From Nelumbo lutea (lineage: Eukaryota; Streptophyta; Magnoliopsida; Proteales; Nelumbonaceae), in assembly GCA_022828595.1 (NCBI GenBank), contig JAKGHH010000001.1, positions 136,171,017-136,235,016 on the forward strand: a DNA stretch of 64,000 nt, written 5' to 3'. Position numbers and translations under genes: made by a program. Under the pieces are notes generated by a model, which saw only the letters and a list, made by a program, of their open reading frames with translations, made no database searches and was not told the DNA's origin. Of this stretch, positions 38,501 through 51,100 are shown piece after piece. How positions within the stretch are numbered: position 1 is the stretch's first letter; every line of letters begins with the position of its first letter.

Positions 38501-41500
38501 CTGTAGCCCTAAACAACAGTATCCAAGTCCGACAGCCATCCAATCTGTAGTCCTTGTACCGCAGCTAGTAACTCAGCCCTTGTAGAGCCTGAAAATAAGG
38601 AGAGAATGTTACTATCCATATTCCTCAAGATCCCTCCTATGCCCGAAGGTCCTGGATTGCCTTGACTGCTCCCATCAAAGTTCAACTTTACAATCCCCTC
38701 CAGAGGGGGTAACCACCTTGCTTGTGTTTTGGTTTTTTTTTTTCTTGGATGAAGTGGAAGTCACTGCTGACCAGCTCCTTTGAAGGTCATCACTAGAGTA
38801 GTCCACAAAGAAATCAGTACTCTTTAACCAAAGGATTGCCCTTGTCAATATACTCTTTATTTCAGCATGCCTTCTCTCCTAGAATATTCTAGCATTTCTT
38901 TCCTCCCAAATGCTCCATAAGAGAGCTGCCCTAATACATTTCCACATTAACTTCCCTCTCTTCGTTGGCCACCCAAAAGTAGATGGGTCAAAAAGCAGAT
39001 TTACTTCAAATGGCAAGTTCCACCTGCACCCAAACAGCATAAAAACCAAATTCCAAAAATCTTCACTAAAGGAGCAAGAGATCAGTAGGTATAACAATCA
39101 GTGATTTAAAAGGTGCACCTAGGCACACAGGCGAGGCGCATTTCAGGGTATGTACCTCGCCTAGGTCCTAGGCGCAGTCCTTTCAAAAGGCGCATACCTG
39201 GTGCGCCTAGGAATGCGCCTAGTGCGCCTTGTGCCTCAGCCCAGGTGTGCGGCTTTTGAAAATTTGACGCTTTTTTGCCTTTCCTGAACATAGCGGCTGG
39301 GCCGGGGGCTCCGCCCTTGAACAAGTCGTGCCCCTCGAGGCAAGCCCAAACAAGTCCATGTTAGGTCTTAAATTCTTAGTTTTCACACAAAAAATAATGA
39401 TTTTATAGTTTTACTTGTTTTTTAAGAAGACATTTTATTAGGATGAATGAATGAACAACATTACCAAATTGGGTGTATCAGAAAAGGCGCCTCGCCTAGG
39501 TCACAGAATCAGGAATGTAATATGTTTTTCATTTCATTAGCTACGTGAAGTAATAAAATTGAGTGAAAAAAGAAATTAGAGGCTTTAAATGCTTGAAAAT
39601 GTTTTATATGTTTGATTTTATTTCTAAATTCTCATTTGAATATGTTTTACATAATTACATCTTATGTTTATGTATTTTAGGGTCCATTTGGTTTGTAGTC
39701 GGAATCAAAATCCTCCTAAATCGGAATCGGAATGGTCCATTCCCATAGTCTGTTTGGTTCACACAGGAATGGGAATGGGAGTTAAAATCAGCAGGAATGG
39801 GATTTCATTCCCAAGGGAGGGGCAGGGAATGACCATTCCCTCAAATGGGGGAATACCATTCCAGTAAGAATGGGAATGCGATTCCGATTCCGCCCAACTA
39901 ATTGGAATCGGAATAGCCCATTCCGATTCCGATTCCAGACCCCTATTCCAGCAAACCAAACAGACCCTTAATTTTGGATAATAGATTCTCTAAAACATAA
40001 TTATATAATTTAAGTTTATATCTTTTATTAATATTATGTTTTTTGAATTTTTTGGCATATTTTTGAAATTTCTGATATTTTTTTCATTTTTTAGCATTTT
40101 TTTTATAATTTTGCGCCTTGCTCCAAAAAGGTGTGCACCTCGCCTTGCACCTTGCGCTTTTAAAACACTGATAACAATCCTCATTCTACACTTTACATAA
40201 AGTACACCAGTTAGGGGACAAGCATAAATAAGGTCTCTTCTTTTGCAAGTTGTCCACAATATTAATTTTACCATAAAAAACTTCCCAACAAAAACCGGCT
40301 ATTCTAGGTGGAATAGGCCTTGACCAAATTTCTTTGATTGGGAACAACAAAGGGGAAGGAGTAAAGCAAAGGAACTTAAAGAAGGATGAACAAGAAAAGG
40401 AGCCACTCGAAGTCAAAGGCAAAATTCTTCTATCTGGTTTAAGAGGGTCCAGATAGACAAAATTGAGTAGAAGTGGGAGCTCAAAGATAGAAGCGGATTC
40501 CTCATCCCTCAAACCTCTACGAAACCCAAACTCCCAATCTAGAGACAACAGGAGAATGGGGGGAGAAACAGACTCCTTTTTATAGAGGGAAATACAAAAG
40601 AGGGAGGGGAAGAGGTCTTCTAGAGGTTGGATGCCCACCCAAACATCTTCCCAAAACATAACCTAATTACCAGTGTAGACATCATACCTTACAAACTTGA
40701 GGAATTTTGAAAGGATGCCAAAAATTGCCTCCCAAGGTGTTGTGAGAGAAACTCATCGAGATACCCAACATCCCAACCAAATTCAGAACAGACGTGGATA
40801 CTAGCCACCACCTCGTGCCATAGTCTCTCCCTTTCCAAAGGCCACCTCCATAACCACTTGCCAAAAGAGCTTCATTCTTATTAACTAGGTTCCCTAACCC
40901 TAAACTCCCTTGTTCCTTGCTTCGACTCACCACCTCCCACCTAATCAAATGGTCCTTTTTTTCTTCACTTAGCTCCCCCAAGAAGTCCCTCATCACTTTT
41001 TCTATCTTCTTGGCTTCCCTAGAAGGTATCCTAAAAACAAATAGAAAATAGATGGGTAGGTTAGCAAGAATGGCCCTAATCAAAGTCATTCTGCCCCCCA
41101 AAGAGATATAGTTCTTTTTCCATGCAACCAGCTTTTTTTCAAACTTTTCCACCACTGGGTTCCAAAACCTACTTTTCTTTGGATTTGCACCTAGGGGGAG
41201 TCCTAGATAGATTAAGGGCCAAGCAGAAAGAGGACACTCTAAGCAGGCAGCAATAGACTCTAACTCCCTGCCCTCCACATTTAACCCCACCATACGGCTC
41301 TTCTCAAAATTTATTTTCAAGTTTGAGGCATTCTTAAAGAGAATTATTAGACTCCTCATATTCTTTACCCCTAACAAATCACATCCCTCAAAAAAAGTTA
41401 TGATATCATCTGCAAACTGAAGGTGGGTTACCAGGACTTGATTTCTTCCTTATCTCCATCCTCTTATTAATCCAGCTCTGTCTACTTCTGACAAAAGTCT

Positions 41501-44500
41501 ACTAAGCGCATCAGCAACCAATGTGAATAGGAAAGGGACAGTGGATCACCTTGTCTCAGGCCCCTAAGTGCTAGGAAGAAGTCCTTTGGTACCCCATTAA
41601 CTAGAACTGAATAATGGCAAGATGTAAAACAGCCAGCTATCCACTTGCACCATCTATCCCCAAATCCACACTTCCTAAGCATCTCTAACAGAAAACTCCA
41701 ATCCACTAAATTATAGGCCTTTCCAAGATCCAATTTGCAAACAAATTCTTGCCTACCCAATCTCCTCATCTCTTCCAACTTTCATTTGCTATTAAAATCT
41801 GATCAACAATTTGCCTACCATGAACAAAGGAGCCCTGAGCTTGACTAAAGAGGGGGGTAAGTTCCTTTTTGATCCTCAAAAATAAAACCTTAGAAAATTT
41901 TATAGATGTTTGTAACCAAACTAATTGGTCTAAAATCTTTAGAATGTTTGGCCGCCTCCTTCTTTGGAACCAAGGCTAGGAAAGTAGCATTAACTCCACG
42001 ACTAATGACAGACTATTCCTCGAATTCTTTAAAAACCTCCAACAAATCTCCTTTAATCATGTCCCAACATTCTTAAAAGAATGCCATAGTAAAGCCATCT
42101 GGCCTTGGTGCCTTAGATCTATCCATTGAAAAAACTGCTTGTTGGATTTCCTCCTCAAAATTCCTTTGCAACCAACTTTTAATTTCTTCAGAAAGTGTAG
42201 GCCATTCCAAACCAACCAACTCCACTCTACTAGCTAGAGGTTTCCTCAAGATAGATTTGAAGTGGACTACAAAACAATTGGCTATTTCCTCTTGAGAGTC
42301 CAACTCCACTCCATCCACTTCAAGTTTAGTCACCAAGAGAAACCAGCTCATTTGTTTCATTATCCCTTAATGGTTTTCTAATTTTTTCAAACCCAAGTCC
42401 CAAATTTAGCCATTCCCTCCCAAGGTTACCATTTCAGAAACTAGTTTGTTTTTAGAATTGGAGAAGTTATAAATCTTAGGGAAGGCTTGGCACAAGGGAG
42501 AATCCCCCCACTATCTTATGCTTTGCATGAAAGTAGGCAATAACGTCAAAATCAATTTCCAAGGGCTCCTCAAAGTTGCAGCCTTAGTAGGCCCCGAGTC
42601 CCATCCATTTGGGTGCAACCCATAGATGCTCTTGATCACCAAATGCCATAAAGCCTCTCTTTCTTTTAGGAACCTCCACAACCATTTCCCCAACAAAGCC
42701 AATTTTTTTCTTGAATCCTTCCTATTTCTAACCCTCCCATCTCTTTAGGTTTTCATTGCTCTTCCAATTTCATCATATGACTACTCTTATTGTCCCCTAG
42801 ATCCAACAAGAAGTCCCTAATGATTTTCTCAATTCTCCTCACCACCTTAAGTGTAAACCTAATAAGATGTTTCTATTCTATCTCACTGGATTTCCAAGAG
42901 AACACTGGTCAAAATTTAGTTTTGGAGATCCTGAAGGAGGGACCTATACCACAGGAAGCACTTCTCTTCAATAGGAAGTAACAACTAAAATAAAATTTAT
43001 AGTTATTAAATTTGAGCATCACTACAAGATAACTTTTCGGTATCATCATCAAAATTGTGTTTTTTTTACAAGTAAAATTTCATTAAAAAATCATTCTCAG
43101 CAAAATAAGGACTGTTACAAGCATCCCAGCAGGAGGCGGGAGGTGCAGCTTCACCCTTTAAAAGAAAAGAAACAGCACAAAATTACAATTGGGCCCAATA
43201 CAACTGATCTAGATGCTACTTGTTTGGCTAAGCAACCAGCAAATGAATTCGCCTCCCTTCCCACCCACTGTATGATCATCATCAAAATTGTGTTAATAAA
43301 GAAAAGTTGCATCACTATATGAAGTTGATTGGTTACCAAGTGATATGGAGTAGCCAAAAAATAATCTTCATCTTGGCCAAGCTCTCCTTCTCTTCCACTA
43401 CAAAAGAGATAAGGACAAGGGAAACATCAAGTATCAAGTAGATGTAAAGGAAAATGCACAACTATTGCAAAAAATTGATCAGGCAGAGTGAATTAAACTA
43501 CATATTGAACGCAAAAATCCTTGCCAATCAAAATGTTTGAAAAGCACAGATATTTACTTAGCACAGAATAGTTAGGGGTAGGAGAGGTACCAACAGAGCA
43601 AATATAAGAAGGCATAGCAGACAATAAATTGCCAAAACCCACCATCCCCAAGAATTAAACATGTTGCACCTATCAAATATCATTTCTGACAACTTCCATA
43701 ATACCTGATGCATCTAAGTTGCCTGAGCTGCAACCATCAAAGTTTAATTTCCTTTTACTTCAGGAGCCCTCTATTCAACAATTATTTGCTGGCTTCCTTT
43801 TTTTTTTTTTTTATTGATCAGCAATGAAGATGAATTCATTATTACAACCAAAGGTTGTATTTACAATCAAGGAAAATAAAGTGAGCATAGCCACTACTAT
43901 CTCACCCCACCACAAACTTTTGTATGTTTGAGCACAAAATAATTGTTGCTGTTACCCACCCCACCCTGGTTTAGCCAGACTATTGGTTGATTTTTGTACC
44001 CATTGAAATTCAAGCTGCATGTCTCTTGAATACCATTTAAAGTGTCTGATTTTATTTCTGAAGCTCCACACCATTATTTTGCTGTTTTCTAATGGAATAT
44101 CCTGCAATAGCCTGCCAACCCATCAAAAGATTGTCTATCTCTTCTCTTCCTAGCTACAAACCTTCTCTCTTCATGTTCTTCTTTCTCAAGGTTAAAACCT
44201 GCATGTTAATGCTTCATCTTATACTTTCTTGCTTACCAGTGAAACTTCTAAATTACTAAGAACGTGTGTGAGGGTGCAACAACCAATGCTAGAACACTAG
44301 TGGGAGTGGGTATTAAATTTACAATTACAATCAGACTTCATCAAGGTTCAATGCACCTTATTTGTTTGCACTAGCCATAGATGAACTAAATAAGCATATT
44401 CAGGAGGAGGTCCCATGGTGTAATTTGTTTACTCTGTAGTGAGAATGGGTCAAATGGGTCTTGGTGTTTTTTATTTCTTTTAAGTAGTGTCTAAGGTTAT

Positions 44501-45112
44501 GTTTGTTGGTTATGGGCCTTAGTAATGGTTTTTTTTTTCTTTAATTATTTCTTTAGTATTGGCCGCCCCATTAAGGGCATCCAAGTAATTGTACTTAATT
44601 TAGAATTAAGTTAATAAAAGAGATCAAGGGGGCTAGAGAGAGAGTTTCGACTCATCTTTTCTCTCTTCCCTTATCTTCTTCTACAACCTACTGCTGATAC
44701 CTCTTTCTTCTCCTTTCTCTTCCTTTCTTTCTTTCTTTTCCTATATTTTCTAAATTACTGCAGGTGTATTTCTCAACTTGTATCAGAGCGGGTCTCACTT
44801 TTGATTTCTTTCTCTTTTCTTTGCCCATACACAGTGTGTATGGAGAATTAATCGGTTGATCAATCAACAACTTATGCAACCCAATTATGAGGGTTTTTTG
44901 GAGAGTTTTTGTGGAGGTTTTCATCCTTAGTTGAAGCCCAAAGCAGGTTCTTGGAGATTTTTCCCGAAAACCCTAGATAACTAGAGAAGTCTTGTTACAG
45001 GTCGTAGAGACTATTTGAACCAGGTGCTTGGAGATCAAAGGTAATCCTTTTGATTTCTTTTAAGGGTGGTTTTGGTTGGACTAAGTTCTGGAACCTCTAG
45101 TAGGAGTGGTTG

Positions 45113-45153
<41 letters not shown>

Positions 45154-48100
45154 CTACCAAGTATTGTGAAACCCTATTTTTGGGAGGTTGAAGGGTTGTT
45201 CTTTGCTTAGAACAATAAATCTAGCCTAGTAAATCCCTAATTTGATTTTTGTATGCATCCACTCACTCAATGGAGAAAACTGGAGGAGAGACCAAATATT
45301 CCATAGATTTGGACATAGGGGATCAATAGAGAATCATTTTAGGGTTGTGACTATTGTGAAGTTGGATGGGACCAATTATTTAGCCTAGTCTCAATCTATT
45401 AAAATACATGTGTAGTAGAGGAAAATGGGGTCACATTACCGGGAGCAAGAAATCGGAGGAGGAGGATCCTACCTATAAAAGATGGATGTAAGAAAACTAC
45501 ACAGTAGTGGATTGGTTAGTGAATTCTATGCAACCACACATTAGTTAGCATTACCTGTGAATGGAAACTGCAAAAGAAGTGTGGGATAGTGTTACGGAGA
45601 CGTATTTCCAAAAACTTAATGTTGCTCAGGCCTACAAATTGAAGCATGATGTGACTAATCTAAGACAGAGGAAGAAGCCCTAAGTTGTTTACTTCTCTAT
45701 ACTGAAATTTCTTTGGTAAGAGATTGATCTGATGGAGACTGTTGTTTGGGGTTGCACAAAGGATGCAGAAACATATAGGAAGTTGGTGGAGAGAAATCGG
45801 GTCTTTGAGTTCCTCACTGAACTCAACTCAAAGTATGATACTGTGAGGCAGAATGTTTCAGCAAAGGATGAGGTGACTTTGTCTCAGGCATATGCTATGG
45901 TGAGCAGTGAGGAGAGCAGAAGACAGGTTCAATCTGTCGAGCCGCAAGTTGATCACTATGCCAAGGCCAGAGTGAAGCCGAATATTAACACTGAGAAGAA
46001 AGATATTATCTGTTGGAAGTTGCATCTATAGCTCATTCCTACCAGACTCAAGAAAGAAAATGGTGGAAAAAGGTTTGAAATTGGAAAAGGTGGTAATGCA
46101 AATGTAGCCACCTCCTCACAAGGTGAACAAGGACAAGGTGGAGAGAAGTCAGTGGGAGAATAGCTTGTAGCCGCCAAGGCTGAGTATGAGAAGTATGTCG
46201 AATAATCAGTCATTTGTAGTCCATTGCTACAGCTCCTTCAGAGACTGTTCCTTCTTCCGCATATGCTCACTCAGGTATTCGTGCCACTGCACATCATGCT
46301 TCTGTCTCAGGTACTCATAAACCCCTTTGGATAATTAATTCTAGTGCTTTTGACCATATGACCAATGTTTTAAAGCTATCCACTTCTTACCAATTCCTTT
46401 CTGGCCAGAATAAGATATCCCTTGTTGATGGCTCTCTAATGCCCTGGCATTATCATTTGTTCTTCATGTACCTAAACTTAATACCAATTTGCTTTCGGTT
46501 AGTAATTTGACTAAATCTTTGAAGTGCAATGTAACCTTTTTACCTTCATATTGTGTTTTTAAGGACATGAAATCTCAGAAGGTGATTAGGAGTGGCCATA
46601 AGGCGAATGGGATCTATCTGTTAGACATGCCTGAGCAGAAACAAGTACAACCTAAGAGAACTGCATTTGTTTTAGAGTCCACTAGTTGCATTATGTTATG
46701 TCATAGCCAGCTGGTTCCTTTATCTTTTTCTTCATTAAGACAATTGTTTCCAGAGTTGTTTAAAGAAATCAGTCTGTAAAGTCTACATTGTGAGTCCTAT
46801 GAGTTCTCAAAGCATTGTAAGAACACTTATCCTTTAAGTAATAAAAGATCGACAGATCCTTTTAATATTGTTCACTCTTATGTGGGGGCCTTATCATTTT
46901 ACCGTGTATAGGTGGCTATAGATATTTCATCATGTTTATTGATGATTTTTCATGATATACTTAGATTTACCTTATGCACTCTTGTGCTGAAGTGCCTAAA
47001 CTTGTGCAACAATTCCATAAACATGTACTCACTCAATTTAACGCCCACATCAAAATATTCCGATCAGACAATGCTAAGGAATATTTTGAAAATGACCTTA
47101 CTTCCTATCATGAGAAATTTGGTGTTGTTCATCAGAGTTCTTGTGCCCGCACTCCACAACAAAATGGAGTAACAGAGAGGAAAAACAGACATATTGTGGA
47201 AGTTGCAAGGAGCATCCTTTTTGCTACCCATGTTCCTATGAAGTTTTGGGGTGATGCAGTTTTAACAGCTGCAAGGAGCATCCTTTAGAGTTCACAGAAC
47301 AGGGATGTTTTGGTCATTTGGGTTTATCTATTTGAGAGTTAAAGGTCTATTTTATTCAAGTTTAAGTTGTGTGTCCCATCACTTATGAGGGACAATATGG
47401 TCTTTCTTGTAACTAAGCTTATTGGAGATAAATACAAGTGGGTCAACTAGAGAGGACAGATTTTCCTCTACTGGTCGAACCCTTCTTCTTCTCCTTCTTC
47501 TTCTCCTTCTTCTTCTTCTCTTCTTCTTCTTCCTCTTCTTCTTCTCTACTGTAACCTAGGACTGAATAAGGTGTTCACATGGTATCAGAGCAAATGTAAC
47601 AAGTTCAAATCTGCTCGTCTTGTTCTTTTTTTTTTTCTGGTTTACCCAGTTTTTTTTCTATCGCCCTCTTCTCTAGGGTTTCGCAGATTTCTCAAGAACC
47701 ACTAGGAGATTAAGGGAAAGCTTGCAAAGGAGTGATCGTTTTTCTCTATTGGAGGCCTTCATGCCTCCAGTGTGTGGTGCAATGGTTGTTTGTGGTGATT
47801 GGTAGGTAGCTCTCTATTTGATGGTACGAAGAGAGCAGGTTCGGGTGAACAGTGTTCAACTAAGTACATGTTGGTTCTGCAGTGTGCAGTGCAGGTGTTT
47901 GATTTAATGGCCGAGTGATTTCAGCTCTTGTATTAGGTGTGTGAGTGGTTTTGCAGTGTGCAGTACAGGTGTTTGATTTAACGGCTGAGTGATTTCAGCC
48001 CTTGTATTAGGTGTGTGATGTGTATTTGGAGAAGTCGGTGGTGGTGAAAGTGAGTTAGGGTTTTGTGGTGGTGCGTGAAGCTGTGTTGAATATTTGAAGG

Positions 48101-51100
48101 TGAATACTCTGCCTATAACAGTGATTTCTTTATGAAGTAGTGAATTAGTTAAGATGGCATCAACTAGAAATGGGAATGACAATAAAATAGGTGTTATGAT
48201 TTCTCCAGATTACCTAAATGTTCAAAAGACATCTATTAAGTTGAATGGTGAGAACTATGTGCCATGGGCAAAATCTATGGAGGTGTTTTTAAAAGCCAAG
48301 AAAAAGGTAAAACATGTGAGAGAGGAGAAGCCCTCTTCTAATTCTCTAGGCTTTAGTGATTGGGAACAGGAGGATGCACAAATAATGACATGGCTGTGGA
48401 ATAGCATGGAACCAAAAATTAGTGTGAACTTTATGTTCCTAGATACAGCTAAAGAAATCTAGGATCATGCTAAGAAACTGTATTCTAGGCAAGACAATAC
48501 AGCTAGGGTATATCAGTTGTACCAAGAGTACTTTAATCTGAAGCAAGGCAGTCAAAGCTTGGAGGAATACTATGCAAGTCTGAGAAATATCTTAAATGAG
48601 TTTAATGTGTATCATCCTCTGACACCGGATGTTCAAGTTCAGCAACAACAGCGTGAGCAACTTGATGTGACGAGGTTTTTGGTGGGTTTGAAGACTGGAT
48701 ATGAGCCTGTCCAAGCACAAATACTGGGAGGATCTGCTCTTCCCTCACTTGAAGAAGTTTTTGCCTGTCTTGGGAGGACATCTATTGAGTCTACAGAGCA
48801 TTCTTCTCTCTCAGACAGATCTGGTTTGGTGGTGACTAGAGGAGGAGGTCGTGGAAATAGAGGTGGTGGTGATGGTGGCCGTGGACTTCCAGGTAACCGT
48901 GGTGGTCCCATGTTTAACCGTGTTAGTGGCCGGAGTGGAGGTCGGGACTCGGGGGGAAGTCATGGTAAAGGAAGAAGTAATGCCCCTAGGAAGTGTACAT
49001 ACTGTGGATTAGAGGGGCACATGGTTAATTTCTGCTATGATTTACATGGTCCACCCAACACTTGGGCTAACCATGCTGTGACTAAGGGTAGTGGTACAGC
49101 TAGTGAAAGTTAGCAAACAGACCCGATCCCCTCCACATCTACTAGTGCTTCTGGGAAGGAGATGGTGAGTGTACCCCATGCAGTATATGAACAGTTCCTT
49201 CAGACATCTTCTCAACAGAACACAACTACCCTTGCCCATTCAGGTATGGCTTGCTTGGCTTCCAAGCCTTCACATTGGATCATTGACTCCGAAGCCTTGG
49301 ACCATATGTCTGGGACTCCAAATGTTTTTTCTTCTCTTTCTCAGTCCTCCACATCTCACACAGTTACTCTTGTTAATGGTTCTACATCTCCCATTTGTGG
49401 TGTTGGTGATGTTGATCTCTCCCCCTTATCTTTATCATCTATTTTATATGTCCCCAAGTTCCCTTTTAACCTTATGTCTGTTAGTATATTAACCAAGTCA
49501 CTTAATTGTTCCATAACCTTTTATCCCTCTTCTTGTGTGTTTCAGGATCTCATGATGGGGATGAAGATTGGTGGAAGGCATGAGGCAGGTGAATTGTATT
49601 ACCTTGATGGTGGTGGCCCTCCAGTAGCTTTTTAGTCTTCTCTTACTCCTCTTCAATGGCACTACAAACTTGGTCATCCTTCTCTCAAGGCTCTAAAGTT
49701 GTTGGTTCCTACATTGAATCATCTTTCATCGTTGGATTGTGAGTCGTGTCAGCTTGGGAAACATCATAGAGTCTCTTTTAGTCCAAGAGTTGATAGTCGT
49801 GTCTTGAGTCCTTTTTCTTTAGTTCATTCCGATGTTTGGGGTCTAATCAAAGTGATGTCATACAATGGCTATAAGTATTTTGTAATTTTTGTTGATGACT
49901 TTTCAAGGATGAAATGGATTTATCTTATGAAATATCACAGTGAATTGTTCTCTATTTTTCAAAAATTTTATGCTGAAATACGTACCCAATTTGGTGTTCA
50001 TATTAAAATTCTTAGCTCCAATAATGCAAAAGATTACACCACAACACCATTTCAGCAATACTTAGAGCACCATGGGACAATTCATCAAAATTCTTGTTCC
50101 TACACCCCACAACAGAACGGTGTAACTGAACGGAAAAATCAACATCTCCTTGAAATTGCTCAATCAAGATGCTTAATATGAATGTCCCAAAGCGTTTTTG
50201 GAGTGATGTTGTCCTCACATCATGTTTTCTCATCAATCGGATGCCCATGTCCATTCTTGAAAGTCAATCCCCCTTCTCAGTGTTGTTTCCCACCTTGTCT
50301 CCATTTCCTCTCACCCCGAGAGTCTTTGGGTGTGTTTGTTTTGTTCAAAATTTGGAGCTTGGTTTAGACAAGTTAAATGCACGAGCATAGTTTTCAAGGC
50401 GTCTAGGCAATTCTAGGTGACACTGGGGCGCCTAGTCGCCTAGGCGATAAAAATTTTATAATATAAAAATCTGACTTTTGGCTAGTTTCCTAGTTTTATA
50501 TACCATTCAGCATGTATGCTAATTGAAAAATAGCAATTCTCTTTATTAAGAACATTAAATTTCCTCTAAAAATGTGGCAAATCATCACATCTAAAAGATA
50601 AAAATCTTTTACATCTATTAATTTCATCATTTTCAAAAATAATACTACTATAATAAGTATTTAATTAGCAGCTAAAGATGCTTATCAACTTTATATGATA
50701 AATATTCAAGATGGAAAGTAAAACAAAAAAAAAAAAAACAAGGATGGAGTTTTTGTTTTATTTAATTAGAGAGAGAGAGAGAATAGAAAAAATTTTATTA
50801 TTCTATTCTTTCTTTCCTCTTTCTTTTCTTTCTTTCTTTCTTTCTTTTTCTCTTCTCCAAACCCTTTGATCTTTTAAATTTCAATAGTAAAACATTAAAA
50901 CAAAGTATAATTGATATATATAGCATATAATAAAATGTATTGACACATACATTAATAAGATACAGCAACATAAATGGTAAGATAAAAGGCACCCGCCTTG
51001 TCATTTTTGTCGCCTAGGAGGGCGCCTAGTTGCTAAAAGTCAAGGCATTTGGGCGAGGCGCCCAGCCAAGGGAGCCTAGTCACCTAGACGATGCCTTGAC

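Larger units (their letters stand above)
38233..42333 (-). mobile_element. LINE B, L1-type, 5'-truncated, inserted in LINE A
   Basis: Exact 16-bp duplication CAAGAGAAACCAGCTC flanks it (38,217-38,232 and 42,334-42,349). On the minus strand it starts in RT ([18 protein letters not shown]), passes [20 protein letters not shown], an FADD box near 41,405, [18 protein letters not shown], the zinc domain and RNase H, and ends in an A-rich tail at 38,233. Stops and frameshifts at about 41,480, 40,680 and 40,200 break the frame. The hAT element at 39,099 splits its zinc domain. Confidence 0.85.
36955..42985 (-). mobile_element. LINE A, L1-type, interrupted by LINE B
   Basis: Coding parts on the minus strand: 42,985-42,350 (RT end, [15 protein letters not shown], then WGNGCGG-type zinc-domain lead) and 38,232-36,955 (zf-[23 protein letters not shown] and [10 protein letters not shown], then RNase [18 protein letters not shown]). 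The two halves join at NELVSL | VTLLENI across LINE B. The 5' end is truncated inside RT; the 3' end near 36,955 abuts the copia LTR fragment. Confidence 0.75.
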
